A stretch of DNA of 64,000 nt from Clostridia bacterium (GTDB lineage Bacteria > Bacillota > Clostridia > TANB77 > CAG-508), in the NCBI GenBank assembly GCA_017510825.1, contig JAFWMA010000005.1:1-64000 (forward strand), given 5' to 3'. The notes under the pieces were generated by a model. It was not told where the DNA came from, made no database searches, and saw only the letters and a program-made list of their open reading frames with translations. This document shows positions 21,901 through 31,165 of this stretch, piece after piece; the stretch's first letter is position 1, and each line of letters opens with the position of its first letter. The translations under genes were made by a program, and so were the position numbers.

Positions 21901-23403
21901 ATGAATAAAAAATGGATTAAAATAGGCATATTAGTATTTATTTTATTTATTTTTTCAATTGCTTTTAGCCTTATAAATATTGGAAATGAAAGAATCTATA
22001 GCAATATTTCGATTCAGCAGGTAGATGTAGCTGGAAAAACACAAAATGAAGTGGAGGAAAGTTTAAATAAATTATTAAGAGAAAAGAATTTAAATCAAAT
22101 AAATTTAAAACATAATGATTTTCAAACTACTATATCGTTTGAGCAGTTAAATATTGATTATGACGTAAATAAAGCTATTGAGAGTGCATATGGAAAAGGA
22201 AGAACTGGTAATATTTTAACCAATAATTACTTTATTTTATTTAGTTATTTTATTAAAAGCGATATACCACTTAATTATAATATTGATGAAGGTGCATTAA
22301 ACAATGTAATTAGTGACATTGAATCAAAATTACCTGATGTAAAAGCTGAAAGTTCTTACTATGTCGATGGTGATAACTTGATTATTAAAAGTGGAAAAAA
22401 GGGTGTGGTAATTAAAAAAGAAGATTTAAAAAATCGTATCAAATCAGTAATTAGTAATATTCAGAGTTTTGATAATGAAATAGATATTCCAGTAGAGGAA
22501 ATTGAACCAGAAGATATTGATATTGAATCTATTGTAGCTGATGTTAAGGAAGAACCTAAAGATGCTTTTATTAGTGAAAATCCTTTAGAGATTCATATTG
22601 AAAAAAAAGGAATAGATATTACTAATTCAATTGATGAGATTAAAGAGATGTTAAAGGAACATAAAGATGAATATTTAATTCCATTAAAAATTACTGAACC
22701 ATCTGTTACAGTTGCAAGTTTTGGTGACAAAGCATTTACTGATAAATTGTCAACATTTTCAACTAATTACGATGCGAGTAACATAAATAGAAATAATAAT
22801 TTGGTTTTAGCAGCTGAAAAATTAAATGGAGTAATAGTTAATCCTGGTGAAGAATTCTCTTATAATAAGACTATTGGAGAAAGAACAATTTCAGCTGGAT
22901 TTAAGGAGGCTAAAGCTTATGCAAATGGAGATATTGTTTTAGATGTTGGAGGAGGAATATGTCAATTATCATCAACTTTATATAATGCTGTTTTATTGTC
23001 AAATTTAGATGTTGTTGAAAGACATAGCCATTATTTTAAAACTGCGTATGTAGCTGCAGGAAGAGATGCTACAGTATCTTGGGGAGTAGTAGATTTTAGA
23101 TTTAATAATACAAGAAAATATCCAATAAAAATTGAAGCGAAAGCTGAAGATGGTGTTGTAACTGTTAATTTACTTGGGATAAAGCAAGACGATGATTTAA
23201 CTGTGATTATTGATTCAAAAGAGACTAGTGTTATTGAAAGAGAGGCTGAAAAAGTAAAATCGGGTGAGAAAACTAGAGAAGGTGAAAATGGATGTACTAG
23301 TGAGACATATAAAACTCTTTTAAAAAACGGTGTTATTGTATCTAAGACACTTGTTTCTAAAGATACATATAATGCTCTTTCAAAAAGAACTATAGAGGAG
23401 TAA
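21901..23403 (+). CDS. VanW family protein with peptidoglycan-binding-like repeats
   Basis: 500 residues; GAGGAGG lies just before the ATG. One N-terminal membrane helix (about 7-25) leaves the rest outside the cell. Residues about 40-280 hold two putative peptidoglycan-binding-4-type segments (e.g. GKGRTGN, IDITNSIDEIKEML). Residues about 293-425 form the VanW domain with DVGGGICQLSSTLYNAVL and RDATVSWGVVDFRF, followed by a G5-like tail. VanW proteins are envelope-associated and found in vancomycin-resistance clusters and widely in Clostridia, but their biochemical activity is not established. No van resistance genes are nearby. It lies 38 bases before the NagZ-like gene. A paralogue is at 59215-60861. 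Confidence 0.88.
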   Translation: MNKKWIKIGILVFILFIFSIAFSLINIGNERIYSNISIQQVDVAGKTQNEVEESLNKLLREKNLNQINLKHNDFQTTISFEQLNIDYDVNKAIESAYGKGRTGNILTNNYFILFSYFIKSDIPLNYNIDEGALNNVISDIESKLPDVKAESSYYVDGDNLIIKSGKKGVVIKKEDLKNRIKSVISNIQSFDNEIDIPVEEIEPEDIDIESIVADVKEEPKDAFISENPLEIHIEKKGIDITNSIDEIKEMLKEHKDEYLIPLKITEPSVTVASFGDKAFTDKLSTFSTNYDASNINRNNNLVLAAEKLNGVIVNPGEEFSYNKTIGERTISAGFKEAKAYANGDIVLDVGGGICQLSSTLYNAVLLSNLDVVERHSHYFKTAYVAAGRDATVSWGVVDFRFNNTRKYPIKIEAKAEDGVVTVNLLGIKQDDDLTVIIDSKETSVIEREAEKVKSGEKTREGENGCTSETYKTLLKNGVIVSKTLVSKDTYNALSKRTIEE

Positions 23404-23441
23404 TAAATATTATGAGAAAATGATTTTAATAAGGAGTATGG

Positions 23442-24729
23442 ATGTTTAATAAGAAAATTGTAATTTTATTATTAGTTGTTATGGCTTTTATTGCTGTTGG
23501 GTGTTGTTCGTTAGCATTTTTAATGAATAAAGAAAGTGGTAATATTGAAGAAAGTAAAAATACGCAGATTGAGGAAAATTTGTTTGAACAAAAAAATGAA
23601 GTTAATCAAGCTAACATAAAAAATATAATACAAGAGGAGATAGCAAATGAAGTTGCTTTTAATGAAGCTATTGATAGTGAAAAGTTGAGTGAAATTGTAA
23701 GTATGAATGATATGTTTGGAAAATATTATGAAAAATCTAAGGATGTTCTTAATATGATGTCAATTGAGGAAAAAATTGGGCAGATGTTGTTAGCTAGATA
23801 TCCAGAGAAAAATGCTGATGAAGAAATAATTGAACTTAATCCAGGTGGATATGTATTATTTGGCAGGGATTTTAAAAATGAAACTAAAGATTCTATTACT
23901 GAAAAAATAAATGAAAATCAATCTAAAAGTAAAGTAAAAATGTTTATTGGAGTAGATGAAGAAGGTGGAGAGGTTGTAAGAGTAAGTAGCTATTCACAAT
24001 ATAGAGATAAAAAGTTTAAAGCTCAGAAAGAAATCTTTGATGAAAAAGCGATTGAAGGAGTAGTAGAAGATTCTCATGAAAAGACCAATTTGTTAAAAAA
24101 CTTAGGAATTAATATGAATTTAGCTCCTGTTGTGGATGTTTCAACAGATGAAAACTCTTTTATTTATAATAGAACTATTGGAAAAGGAGCAGAGGAAACT
24201 GCAGAATATGCTAAAGCTATAGTCAAAGCTATGAATGAAGATAAAATTCTTTCAACTTTAAAACATTTTCCACGGATATGGAAATAATGTGGATACACAT
24301 ACTGATGTTTCAATAGATGAAAGGGAATATTCTGATTTTTTAAGTAGTGATTTTTTGCCTTTTATTGCAGGGATAAAAGAAGAGGTTCCAACAATACTGG
24401 TAAATCATAATATAGTTAAATGTATGGATCCTGATTTACCAGCTTCACTTTCTGATAATATTCATAGAATTTTAAGAGAAGATTTAAAATTTTCTGGTTT
24501 GATTATAACTGATGATTTATCAATGGATGCTGTTAAATCTTATGTAGAAAATGGACAAGCTGTTGTACAAGCTGTTTTAGCAGGTAATGATATGATAATT
24601 ACATCTGATTTGAAAAAACACAAAGATGAAATACTACAAGCTGTTAGGGAAGGTAAGATATCTGAGGATATTATTAATAGAGCTGTTCTTAGAGTAATTG
24701 CTTGTAAATTTGCTTATGGATTATTATAG
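23442..24729 (+). CDS. Glycoside hydrolase family 3 / NagZ-like enzyme, broken by a one-base frameshift
   Basis: The first frame (23442-24287) begins with a membrane or lipoprotein signal (MAFIAVGCC, a plausible lipobox), then the GH3 fold: SIEEKIGQMLLARYP, NPGGYVLFGRDF and IGVDEEGGEVVRVS. The frame breaks inside the conserved NagZ motif: codons for KHFP are followed by CGG, while ignoring one base (C at 24273) restores KHFPGYGNNVDTHTD and continues to 24729 with GLIITDDLSMDAV, the catalytic Asp region. The repaired product would be about 428 residues, normal for this family. NagZ-type enzymes remove N-acetylglucosamine from peptidoglycan fragments. The break is either a true inactivating indel or a sequence error; the two halves cannot be separate functional genes. 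Confidence 0.8.
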
Positions 24730-24826
24730 AAAAAAATATAATAAGTGGAAATATTGATGTTGTCTAACATTGCTGGTTATGATGATAAATAATTTTTCTT
24801 ACTAATTATTAAAGGGGTTGATTATT

Positions 24827-26041
24827 ATGGCAAATATTAATGACTATTTGAGATGGAGAGGTGATATTCCAGTTAGTTACAAATATAAGTTTAATGAAAT
24901 TGATAGTATGATTTTAGCTAGATTTTCGTATTTGAGATTTGATAAAATAAAGATGAAAAAAGAAGAGACTATTGAATCTATTTCAAAAAAAATGAAAAAA
25001 TTAGATAATGAAGAGTTTCGATATAATGGAGATAAAGAGCTTATTACATATCTTGGTGAGAGTAATAGATTTAAAAATATGATAGTTACTGATTATATTC
25101 AGAATAATGAAAGTGAACTTGAACAGCAATTTGGTGCAATTACAGTGCATATTTCAAACAAAGAAATGTATATTTCATATATTGGAACAGATAGTACTAT
25201 TTATGGTTGGAAAGAAGACTTTAATATGGCTTTTATGGATACTGTTCCATGTCAAATTTTAGGTGCAAAGTATGTTAATAGAATAGCTCATAAATATCCT
25301 AGTAAAAGAATAAGAATTGGGGGTCATTCAAAAGGCGGTAATGTTGCTATATATTCAGCTTTAGAAGCTAGTGTAGATGTACAGAATAGGATAATAAAAA
25401 TTTATAATTATGATGGTCCTGGATTTAATAAAAAAGTTGTAGAAAAATATAGAGCAAATAAACTAACAAAAAAGATTGAAACATATATTCCTCAAGATTC
25501 TATTATTGGAAGAATAATGACACATAAAGAAAAATGTACTGTAGTGTTAAGTACGGAAAAAGGGATTTATCAGCATGATATTTATTCATGGCAAATTGTA
25601 AAAGATGATTTGATTAAAGCAGAAGCATTGACCGATTCAAGTGAAATTATTAAAGCAACGTTAAATGATTGGTTGAGTAATACAACGATTGCTCAAAGAA
25701 AAATTTTCTTTGATGGAATATTTGAGTTGTTTTATGCTACAAATGCAGATTCATTTTCTGAAATATCACAAGAATTATCTAAAAATATGTTAAAAATATT
25801 AAATGCATATAAGGAAATATCTGAAGAAGATAAAAAAGAGATGTTTGCTATGTTGAAAATCTTTGGAAAAGCGTATGTTAAGATTGTTAAAAAGAAGAAA
25901 ACTGAAAAATTTAATGATATGAAAGAATATTACCGAGTAGAGGCCGAAAAAAAGAAAGAAGAGGGAAAGAAAAAGATAATTCTTAAAAAAAAAAAGAAAG
26001 AGTCGGGAAATAAAAAACTAATACTAAAAAATAATAAATAA
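24827..26041 (+). CDS. DUF2974 (Mbeg1-like) alpha/beta-hydrolase-fold protein
   Basis: About 404 residues from ATG 24827, chosen because AAAGGGG precedes it by about ten bases. The N-terminus NDYLRWRGD and the nucleophile-elbow-like motif GGHSKGGNVAIYSALEA (Ser near residue 168) are typical of the DUF2974 family found in many Firmicutes. The motif resembles that of lipases/esterases, but no substrate is known. There is no signal peptide, so it is probably cytoplasmic. The C-terminal 60 residues are an extremely Lys-rich tail containing repeated KKKK blocks. Confidence 0.82.
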   Translation: MANINDYLRWRGDIPVSYKYKFNEIDSMILARFSYLRFDKIKMKKEETIESISKKMKKLDNEEFRYNGDKELITYLGESNRFKNMIVTDYIQNNESELEQQFGAITVHISNKEMYISYIGTDSTIYGWKEDFNMAFMDTVPCQILGAKYVNRIAHKYPSKRIRIGGHSKGGNVAIYSALEASVDVQNRIIKIYNYDGPGFNKKVVEKYRANKLTKKIETYIPQDSIIGRIMTHKEKCTVVLSTEKGIYQHDIYSWQIVKDDLIKAEALTDSSEIIKATLNDWLSNTTIAQRKIFFDGIFELFYATNADSFSEISQELSKNMLKILNAYKEISEEDKKEMFAMLKIFGKAYVKIVKKKKTEKFNDMKEYYRVEAEKKKEEGKKKIILKKKKKESGNKKLILKNNK

Positions 26042-26095
26042 AAATAAGAAATAGCTTTTTTGATTTGGAGTTGAAAAGAGAAAAGAGGAAATAGT

Positions 26096-26950
26096 ATGTA
26101 TGATGTAATAATAATTGGAGCAGGTCCAGCGGGAATATCGGCAAGTTTATATGCTAAAAGGTCTAACTTAAGTGTATTAGTTTTATATAATGGAGAATCA
26201 AATTTAGAAAAGGCTTTAAAAATTGAAAATTATTATGGTTTTATAAATGGAATTACTGGAAGAGAACTATTTGATAGTGGAATTAAGCAAGCTGAGAAGC
26301 TTGGTGTTGAAGTAATCAGAAAAGAGGTTGTTAAGATTTCGAATATTAATGGAATGTATGGTGTTGAAACAGTTGATGAAATTTATGAAGGAAAAGCAAT
26401 TATTTTAGCTACAGGAAATAAAAAGATTTTGCCGAATATAAAAGGAATTAAAGAATTTGAAGGTAAAGGAGTTAGTTTTTGTGCAATTTGTGATGCTTTT
26501 TTCTATAGAGGGAAGAGCGTTGTAGTAATTGGAAATGGAAAGTTTGCTGTAAGTGAAGCTAATGAATTATCTCATGTTGCTAATAAAGTTGTAGTATTGA
26601 CTGATGGTTTGGAAAAACCTGAGTGTGAATTTAATGTTAATTCTAAAAAGATAAAAGAATTATTAGGAAATAATAAGATTGAAAAGGTAAAATTTGAAGA
26701 TAATAGTGAAATTGATGTTGATGGAGTGTTTATTGCTTTAGGAGAAGCGGGAGCAAGTAATTTTGCAAAAACATTAGGGTTACTTCAAAATGATGATAAT
26801 ATTAAGGTTAATGATAGGATGGAGACTAATGTTGAAGGTATTTATGCGTGTGGAGATGCTACTGGAGGACTTAAACAAATTTGTAAATCAGTATATGAAG
26901 GTGCACAAGCAGGTATTTCTGCATCAGAATATGCTAGAAAATTGATATAA
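26096..26950 (+). CDS. Thioredoxin-reductase-like FAD/NAD(P)H disulfide oxidoreductase
   Basis: 284 residues; an AGAGGAAAT site precedes the ATG. An N-terminal FAD-binding GxGxxG-type motif (IIGAGPAGISASLYA), a redox-active CAIC pair at residues 129 and 132, a second dinucleotide motif (VVIGNGKFAVSEA) and the C-terminal ETNVEGIYACGDATGG are the hallmarks of TrxB-type enzymes. The length is slightly short for TrxB (usually about 310). The usual partner thioredoxin is not adjacent, so the substrate could be thioredoxin or another small redox protein. Confidence 0.85.
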   Translation: MYDVIIIGAGPAGISASLYAKRSNLSVLVLYNGESNLEKALKIENYYGFINGITGRELFDSGIKQAEKLGVEVIRKEVVKISNINGMYGVETVDEIYEGKAIILATGNKKILPNIKGIKEFEGKGVSFCAICDAFFYRGKSVVVIGNGKFAVSEANELSHVANKVVVLTDGLEKPECEFNVNSKKIKELLGNNKIEKVKFEDNSEIDVDGVFIALGEAGASNFAKTLGLLQNDDNIKVNDRMETNVEGIYACGDATGGLKQICKSVYEGAQAGISASEYARKLI

Positions 26951-27052
26951 TATTGATGAAAGTGACATTGATGCTTAAGTTTTTGTGTGGTAGAATAAAT
27001 TTGTTAATGTTATTTAAAAATATTAATAGTAAATAGTATGAGGAGGTATATT

Positions 27053-28033
27053 ATGGATAAAATTAGGGTGTCAATATGTGGATATGGTAATTTAGGTAAA
27101 GGAATTGAAAGTGAGATTTCTAAATCCAAAGATATGGAGCTAGTAGCTGTTTTTACTAGAAGAGATCCTAAGGATTTAGATATAAATGCAGATGTTCCTG
27201 TTGTTAAAGTAAGTGATGCTAAAGAATGGGCAGATAAGATTGATGTGATGATTATGTGTGGAGGTTCTGCAACTGATTTACCTGAGCAAGTTCCAGAAAT
27301 GGCGAAAATGTTTAATACAGTGGATAGTTTTGATACTCATGCAAAAATACCAGAGTATTATGATAAAGTTAATGATAGTGCAAAAAAAGGTTCAAAAACT
27401 TCAATTATTTCTGGTGGATGGGATCCTGGAATGTTTTCTATTATGAGAACATATGCAAATGCAATAATGCCACAAGGAAAAACATATACTTTTTGGGGGA
27501 AAGGTGTTAGTCAGGGTCATTCAGATGCTATTAGAAGAATTGATGGAGTAAAGAATGCCATTCAATATACTATTCCTATTAAAGAAGCAATGAATCGTGT
27601 TAGAGCGGGAGAAAATCCAGATTTGTCAACTGGAGAAAAGCATTTGAGAGAGTGTTATGTTGTTGCAGAAGAAAATGCTGATAAAGAAAAAATTGAGAAT
27701 CAAATTAAAACTATGCCTAATTATTTTAGTGATTATCATACTGAAGTTCATTTTATTACAGAGAATGAACTAGAGGAAAAACATAGTAAAATGTCTCATG
27801 GAGGTTTTGTAATTCATACAGCTGAAACTGGTAATGGTAACAAACATGTTATTGAATATTCATTAAAATTAGATTCTAATCCAGAATTTACATCTTCAGT
27901 ATTAATAGCACTAACAAGAGCAGTATATAGAATGAATAAAGAGGGTCAATATGGTGCGAAAACTGTACTTGATATTTCACCAGCAATGCTTTCTGAAAAA
28001 ACATCGGAAGAACTAAGAAAAGAGTTATTATAA
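27053..28033 (+). CDS. ddh: meso-diaminopimelate D-dehydrogenase
   Basis: 326 residues from ATG 27053, placed just after a perfect AGGAGG; the earlier in-frame ATG at 27038 overlaps that site. The N-terminal Rossmann motif SICGYGNLGKG and the internal signatures FDTHAKIPEYYD, SGGWDPGMFSIMR and WGKGVSQGHSDAIRRIDGV are those of Ddh. The enzyme makes meso-diaminopimelate from tetrahydrodipicolinate in one step using ammonia and NADPH, bypassing the acylated route, and so supplies lysine and peptidoglycan cross-links. It is monocistronic, with a terminator directly downstream. Confidence 0.93.
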   Translation: MDKIRVSICGYGNLGKGIESEISKSKDMELVAVFTRRDPKDLDINADVPVVKVSDAKEWADKIDVMIMCGGSATDLPEQVPEMAKMFNTVDSFDTHAKIPEYYDKVNDSAKKGSKTSIISGGWDPGMFSIMRTYANAIMPQGKTYTFWGKGVSQGHSDAIRRIDGVKNAIQYTIPIKEAMNRVRAGENPDLSTGEKHLRECYVVAEENADKEKIENQIKTMPNYFSDYHTEVHFITENELEEKHSKMSHGGFVIHTAETGNGNKHVIEYSLKLDSNPEFTSSVLIALTRAVYRMNKEGQYGAKTVLDISPAMLSEKTSEELRKELL

Positions 28034-28040
28034 TTATATA

Positions 28041-28073
28041 AAAAAACACTCTAAGTTAGTTAGAGTGTTTTTT
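28041..28073 (+). terminator. Rho-independent terminator after ddh
   Basis: Stem ACACTCTAA / TTAGAGTGT, loop GTTAG, followed by six T residues. The 149-nt repeat begins on this T tail. Confidence 0.92.
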
Positions 28074-28220
28074 ATATAATAGAAAAGTTTTACCTTCCTA
28101 TTATATAAAATTATAATGCGACTAAATTTTATGAAATAAAATTTAGCGCGACGAACAATTAAACGCGGACTTTGAAGAAAGTATTTGTTTTTTCAATTTT
28201 ATTATTGTCTGCTATTGTTC
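28072..28220 (+). repeat. 149-nt structured repeat, copy 1
   Basis: Copy 1 of an element also found at 43463-43611 and 61702-61850, all on the plus strand and all 149 nt. Three stems are predicted: TTATATAATAG / CTATTATATAA; GCG(A)CTAAATTTTAT / ATAAAATTTAGCGC; and a long-range pair GAACAAT...GCGGAC / GTCTGC.ATTGTTC. The most conserved core is GAACAATTAAACGCGGAC. It lies between the ddh terminator and the hemolysin-III-like gene. Confidence 0.85.
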
Positions 28221-28345
28221 CTATATCAAGTTGTGAATTGTAACTAGTTTTTTTTTGAAATTTTAATAACTGACCAATAGGGATAATGACTTTAGAAGAA
28301 TTATGATGTATAATAATATATAATATACAGAAAGGATGAGTTTTT

Positions 28346-29020
28346 GTGAAAAGAGTTAAATTGTGTGATAGAGTTTTACCAACATATACTAGAGGAGAGG
28401 AGATTTTTAATTTTACTTCTCACATCGTAGGAGGAACATTAGGAATTGTAGCTACAGTATTATGTATTATTTTTGCATCTATACATGGTGATGCATATGC
28501 AATTGTATCTGCTGTTGTATATGGAGTGTCTATGACTTTACTATATACAATGTCTAGTATTTATCATGGACTAAAAACTGATACTACATCAAAGAAAGTG
28601 TTTCAAATTATAGATCATTGTACTATTTTTATTTTAATAGCTGGTTCTTATACACCATTTACTTTGTGTACCTTTAGGGAATATAATCCTGCTTTGGGAT
28701 GGACTTTATTTGGGGTGATTTGGTTTTTGGCAATACTTGGTGTTGTTTTGAATTCCATAGATTTAAAAAGATATAGGATTTTTTCAATGATTTGTTATAT
28801 AGCTATGGGGTGGTGTGTAATAATAAAAGGTAATGTGCTTCCAGATTTGTTAACTTGGCCAGGCTTTATTTTGTTAGTTTCAGGAGGAATTGCATACACT
28901 GTTGGAACAATTTTTTATGGCTTAGGTAAAAAATATAAATATATGCATTCAGTATTTCATATATTTATTGTACTGGGAAGTTTGTTACAGTTTTTCTGTA
29001 TTTTATTATATGTAATGTAA
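28346..29020 (+). CDS. Hemolysin III / YqfA-family seven-helix membrane protein
   Basis: 224 residues from GTG 28346, which follows AAAGG by ten bases. Seven hydrophobic helices span most of the protein. The conserved family residues are visible: TSHIVGG near the N-terminus, SSIYHGLK, DHCTIFILIAGSYTPF and the C-terminal MHSVFHIFIVLGS, which together supply the Ser/His/Asp set of the PAQR/hemolysin-III superfamily. Despite the name, most bacterial members are not proven toxins; a putative metal-dependent membrane hydrolase role is an inference from the superfamily. Confidence 0.88.
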   Translation: MKRVKLCDRVLPTYTRGEEIFNFTSHIVGGTLGIVATVLCIIFASIHGDAYAIVSAVVYGVSMTLLYTMSSIYHGLKTDTTSKKVFQIIDHCTIFILIAGSYTPFTLCTFREYNPALGWTLFGVIWFLAILGVVLNSIDLKRYRIFSMICYIAMGWCVIIKGNVLPDLLTWPGFILLVSGGIAYTVGTIFYGLGKKYKYMHSVFHIFIVLGSLLQFFCILLYVM

Positions 29021-29041
29021 GAAAAAAACATCAAGTTTTTT

Positions 29042-29100
29042 GAAGTGTAGCTCAAAGATTTGGATAAAAAAATTTAAATTAGTAGCTGCACTTCTTTTTT
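29042..29100 (+). terminator. Possible terminator with a long loop
   Basis: GAAGTGTAGCT pairs with AGCTGCACTTC (one G-T pair) across a 31-base loop and is followed by TTTTTT. The large loop makes it less certain than the other terminators. Confidence 0.45.
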
Positions 29101-29200
29101 GTAAAAATAGAAAATAAGGCATTGATAATTACTATTTGGGACTTTGAGCCGTGAGCTGTAACTATTAATAATGTTTATAATTAGGGTTTAAATCAATTTG

Positions 29201-29229
29201 TTGAATTTAAATAAATGAAATGATATAAT
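29201..29229 (+). promoter_or_regulatory. Promoter for the PAP2 phosphatase gene
   Basis: TTGAAT, a 17-base spacer, then TATAAT, about 56 bases upstream of the GTG start. It is a good match to the housekeeping sigma consensus. Confidence 0.65.
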
Positions 29230-29285
29230 AATGATGGTTGCTAGTAATTTTTGAAAAAATATAGAATTATTATAGGAGAAGTACG

Positions 29286-29939
29286 GTGAATAAAAAAATA
29301 AAAAATATAATAAAATGTAGTATTGTTGTGGTTTGTTTAATGCTATTTTGGATGATATTTAATAGTGTATTAAAGACTGGAACATGGTTATTTGATGAAC
29401 CTATAAATACATTTATTAATAAGTTTTTTAATCCAATTCTTACAACTTTTTGTTTGATTTTGGCCAGAATTGGTGGTAGAGCAGGAACTGCGATTTTAAC
29501 AATAGTTTTATGTATTATTAGTACTATAAAGTTTAAGAATAAAAAAATGGCAATTATTATAGTGATTAATATTTTCTTAATTGGGTTATTTAATCATTTT
29601 ATTAAAGAGTACGTACAAAGGTTAAGACCAGAGTATAGAATGATGGATGTTGCTGGATATAGTTTTCCATCAGGACATTCAATGATATCAATGGCAGAGT
29701 GGGGATTATTAATTTATTTTGCTTATAAATATATAAAAAATATTAAAATTAAATGGTGTTGTATTATTCTAATGTCACTTATGATACTACTTATGGGTGC
29801 TAGTAGAATATATTTAGGAGTTCATTATCCAAGTGATGTTATTTCAGGATTACTTTTAGGATTAGCATATATAATTATATATACAACAATAATTGATAGT
29901 TTGATAATAAAAGATAATGAAACAAGTGAGTTGAAGTAG
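29286..29939 (+). CDS. PAP2-family membrane phosphatase
   Basis: 217 residues from GTG 29286, preceded by AGGAGAAG. Several membrane helices carry the three phosphatase motifs: KEYVQRLRPE (motif 1), PSGHSM (motif 2, catalytic His) and SRIYLGVHYPSDV (motif 3, catalytic His-Asp). Members dephosphorylate lipid phosphates such as undecaprenyl pyrophosphate or phosphatidate on the outer face of the membrane; which one applies here is not determined. The following gene starts 11 bases after its stop, so the two are probably co-transcribed. Confidence 0.9.
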   Translation: MNKKIKNIIKCSIVVVCLMLFWMIFNSVLKTGTWLFDEPINTFINKFFNPILTTFCLILARIGGRAGTAILTIVLCIISTIKFKNKKMAIIIVINIFLIGLFNHFIKEYVQRLRPEYRMMDVAGYSFPSGHSMISMAEWGLLIYFAYKYIKNIKIKWCCIILMSLMILLMGASRIYLGVHYPSDVISGLLLGLAYIIIYTTIIDSLIIKDNETSELK

Positions 29940-29950
29940 GAGGTGAGATA

Positions 29951-30808
29951 ATGGGATTTGAAGAAGAGTCTTTAGAAAGGTTAAAAGGCAGGGCTGAACT
30001 ATATAAAGAAGCTTATTTAAGAGAAAATGGAAAAAAAGAAGATATGAAACCAGGCGATAGGGCTTATTATGAGTTTAATGTTGAAAATACAACTAAAAAT
30101 GCTGTAATGAGATTTCATGATAGGCTTAATTGTGGTGGATATGCATTTGAGATAGATAATTGTTTTTTTCCTAATGGTGAGAAATTAAGTAATTATGTTT
30201 CAAGTGTTTTAGATAAATTTGATTTTATCAGATTGCTTGGAGATGAACCTTTACATGATGATGAGTATTTAGTCTTTTATAGAATTATTGATTTTGAAAA
30301 AAATAATGGTAGAAACAAAGGACATCATTTTGTAAAAGTAGAACAAGATGGATTAGTTGTTGAAAAAAATGGAGCTGGTAGACCACTTATATTTGATAAA
30401 TGGCATGAGAGATATAAAGAGAGTCCAGAAGTTGTATTTGCGGTTAAAAAGGATCATAATCACTATTTTGATTCACGACATTCATTAACAAGTTTTTCTG
30501 GAGGATTGGATTTTGAACAAACAGTTTCTAAAGCTATAGATGAAAAGAATAATTCATTTTCATATCATAGCCATAAATATCAACTAAAAAAGGCACAAGA
30601 TGGTGATGCTGTAGTAGTTGATATAAATGGAGAGATAATAGCTGATGTTTTGACCGATGGAGTAGATACTGCAGTACAAATAACTGAGGGGAAAGAAGAC
30701 TATGTAGAAAATTTTTCTGGACCAGTAAAACCAATTATAAAAAATGGAAAGTTAATTAATTTGAGTGAATTTAAGGATAAGAGAGATAAGAGTGAAATTG
30801 ATAGATAG
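29951..30808 (+). CDS. Unrecognised cytoplasmic protein with Cys-Gly-Gly and His-His motifs
   Basis: 285 residues; GTAGGAGGTGAGATA gives a strong ribosome binding site. I do not recognise a named family. Conspicuous motifs are RLNCGGYAFEIDNCFFP (about residues 58-75), DDEYLVFYRI (near 100) and GHHFVKVEQDGLVVEKNGAG (about 121-140). A Cys in a CGGY context followed by a buried His-rich strand and EKNG resembles the Cys/His/polar-residue arrangement of papain-like peptidases or amidases, but this is inference only. There is no signal peptide or membrane segment. The C-terminal third is acidic and low in motif content. It is likely co-transcribed with the PAP2 gene. Confidence 0.7.
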   Translation: MGFEEESLERLKGRAELYKEAYLRENGKKEDMKPGDRAYYEFNVENTTKNAVMRFHDRLNCGGYAFEIDNCFFPNGEKLSNYVSSVLDKFDFIRLLGDEPLHDDEYLVFYRIIDFEKNNGRNKGHHFVKVEQDGLVVEKNGAGRPLIFDKWHERYKESPEVVFAVKKDHNHYFDSRHSLTSFSGGLDFEQTVSKAIDEKNNSFSYHSHKYQLKKAQDGDAVVVDINGEIIADVLTDGVDTAVQITEGKEDYVENFSGPVKPIIKNGKLINLSEFKDKRDKSEIDR

Positions 30809-30828
30809 ATATTTAAATATTCGACCTC

Positions 30829-30957
30829 CTATATTTTTTCAGTGCATTTTTTGAAATACTTCTCTGCGTTGAGTTGAACAGATATTTTAATTGTTTTGGT
30901 GTTATCATCACTAAATAAAGGTTTATAGGTTTCAAGAAACAGTTTAAAAGAATCCAT
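30829..30957 (-). CDS. 42-residue small protein with strong ribosome binding site
   Basis: On the minus strand, AAGGAGACACTT leads directly into an ATG at 30957 and a 42-codon frame ending in TAG at 30829. The product begins MDSFKLFLETYKPLF and continues through TIKISVQLNAEKYFKKC. The ideal Shine-Dalgarno spacing and the lack of any overlapping gene support real translation. It lies alone between two plus-strand genes. No homologue is recognised. An AGGAGG also follows its stop codon, without an obvious start after it. Confidence 0.55.
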   Translation of the reverse strand: MDSFKLFLETYKPLFSDDNTKTIKISVQLNAEKYFKKCTEKI

Positions 30958-31165
30958 AAGTGTCTCCTTAAATTATTAAAAAAAACACAAGCCTATAGTT
31001 ACAAATAGTAATTACAACATATCATTTATTTATGTAAACGTCAATTAGAGTATATGGATGTTTTTTAGTATTAAGCGGTTTTATTTTTTTATAATTTGTG
31101 ATATTATATGATATGGAGATTAATCAAATTTTATTGCTTAATTTGAGAAGATTGGAGGTTTCTTT

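Noticed and set aside
21901..23403. Vancomycin resistance locus
   Set aside because: VanW homology alone; no vanR/S/H/A/X genes are present and a second VanW gene stands alone at 59215.
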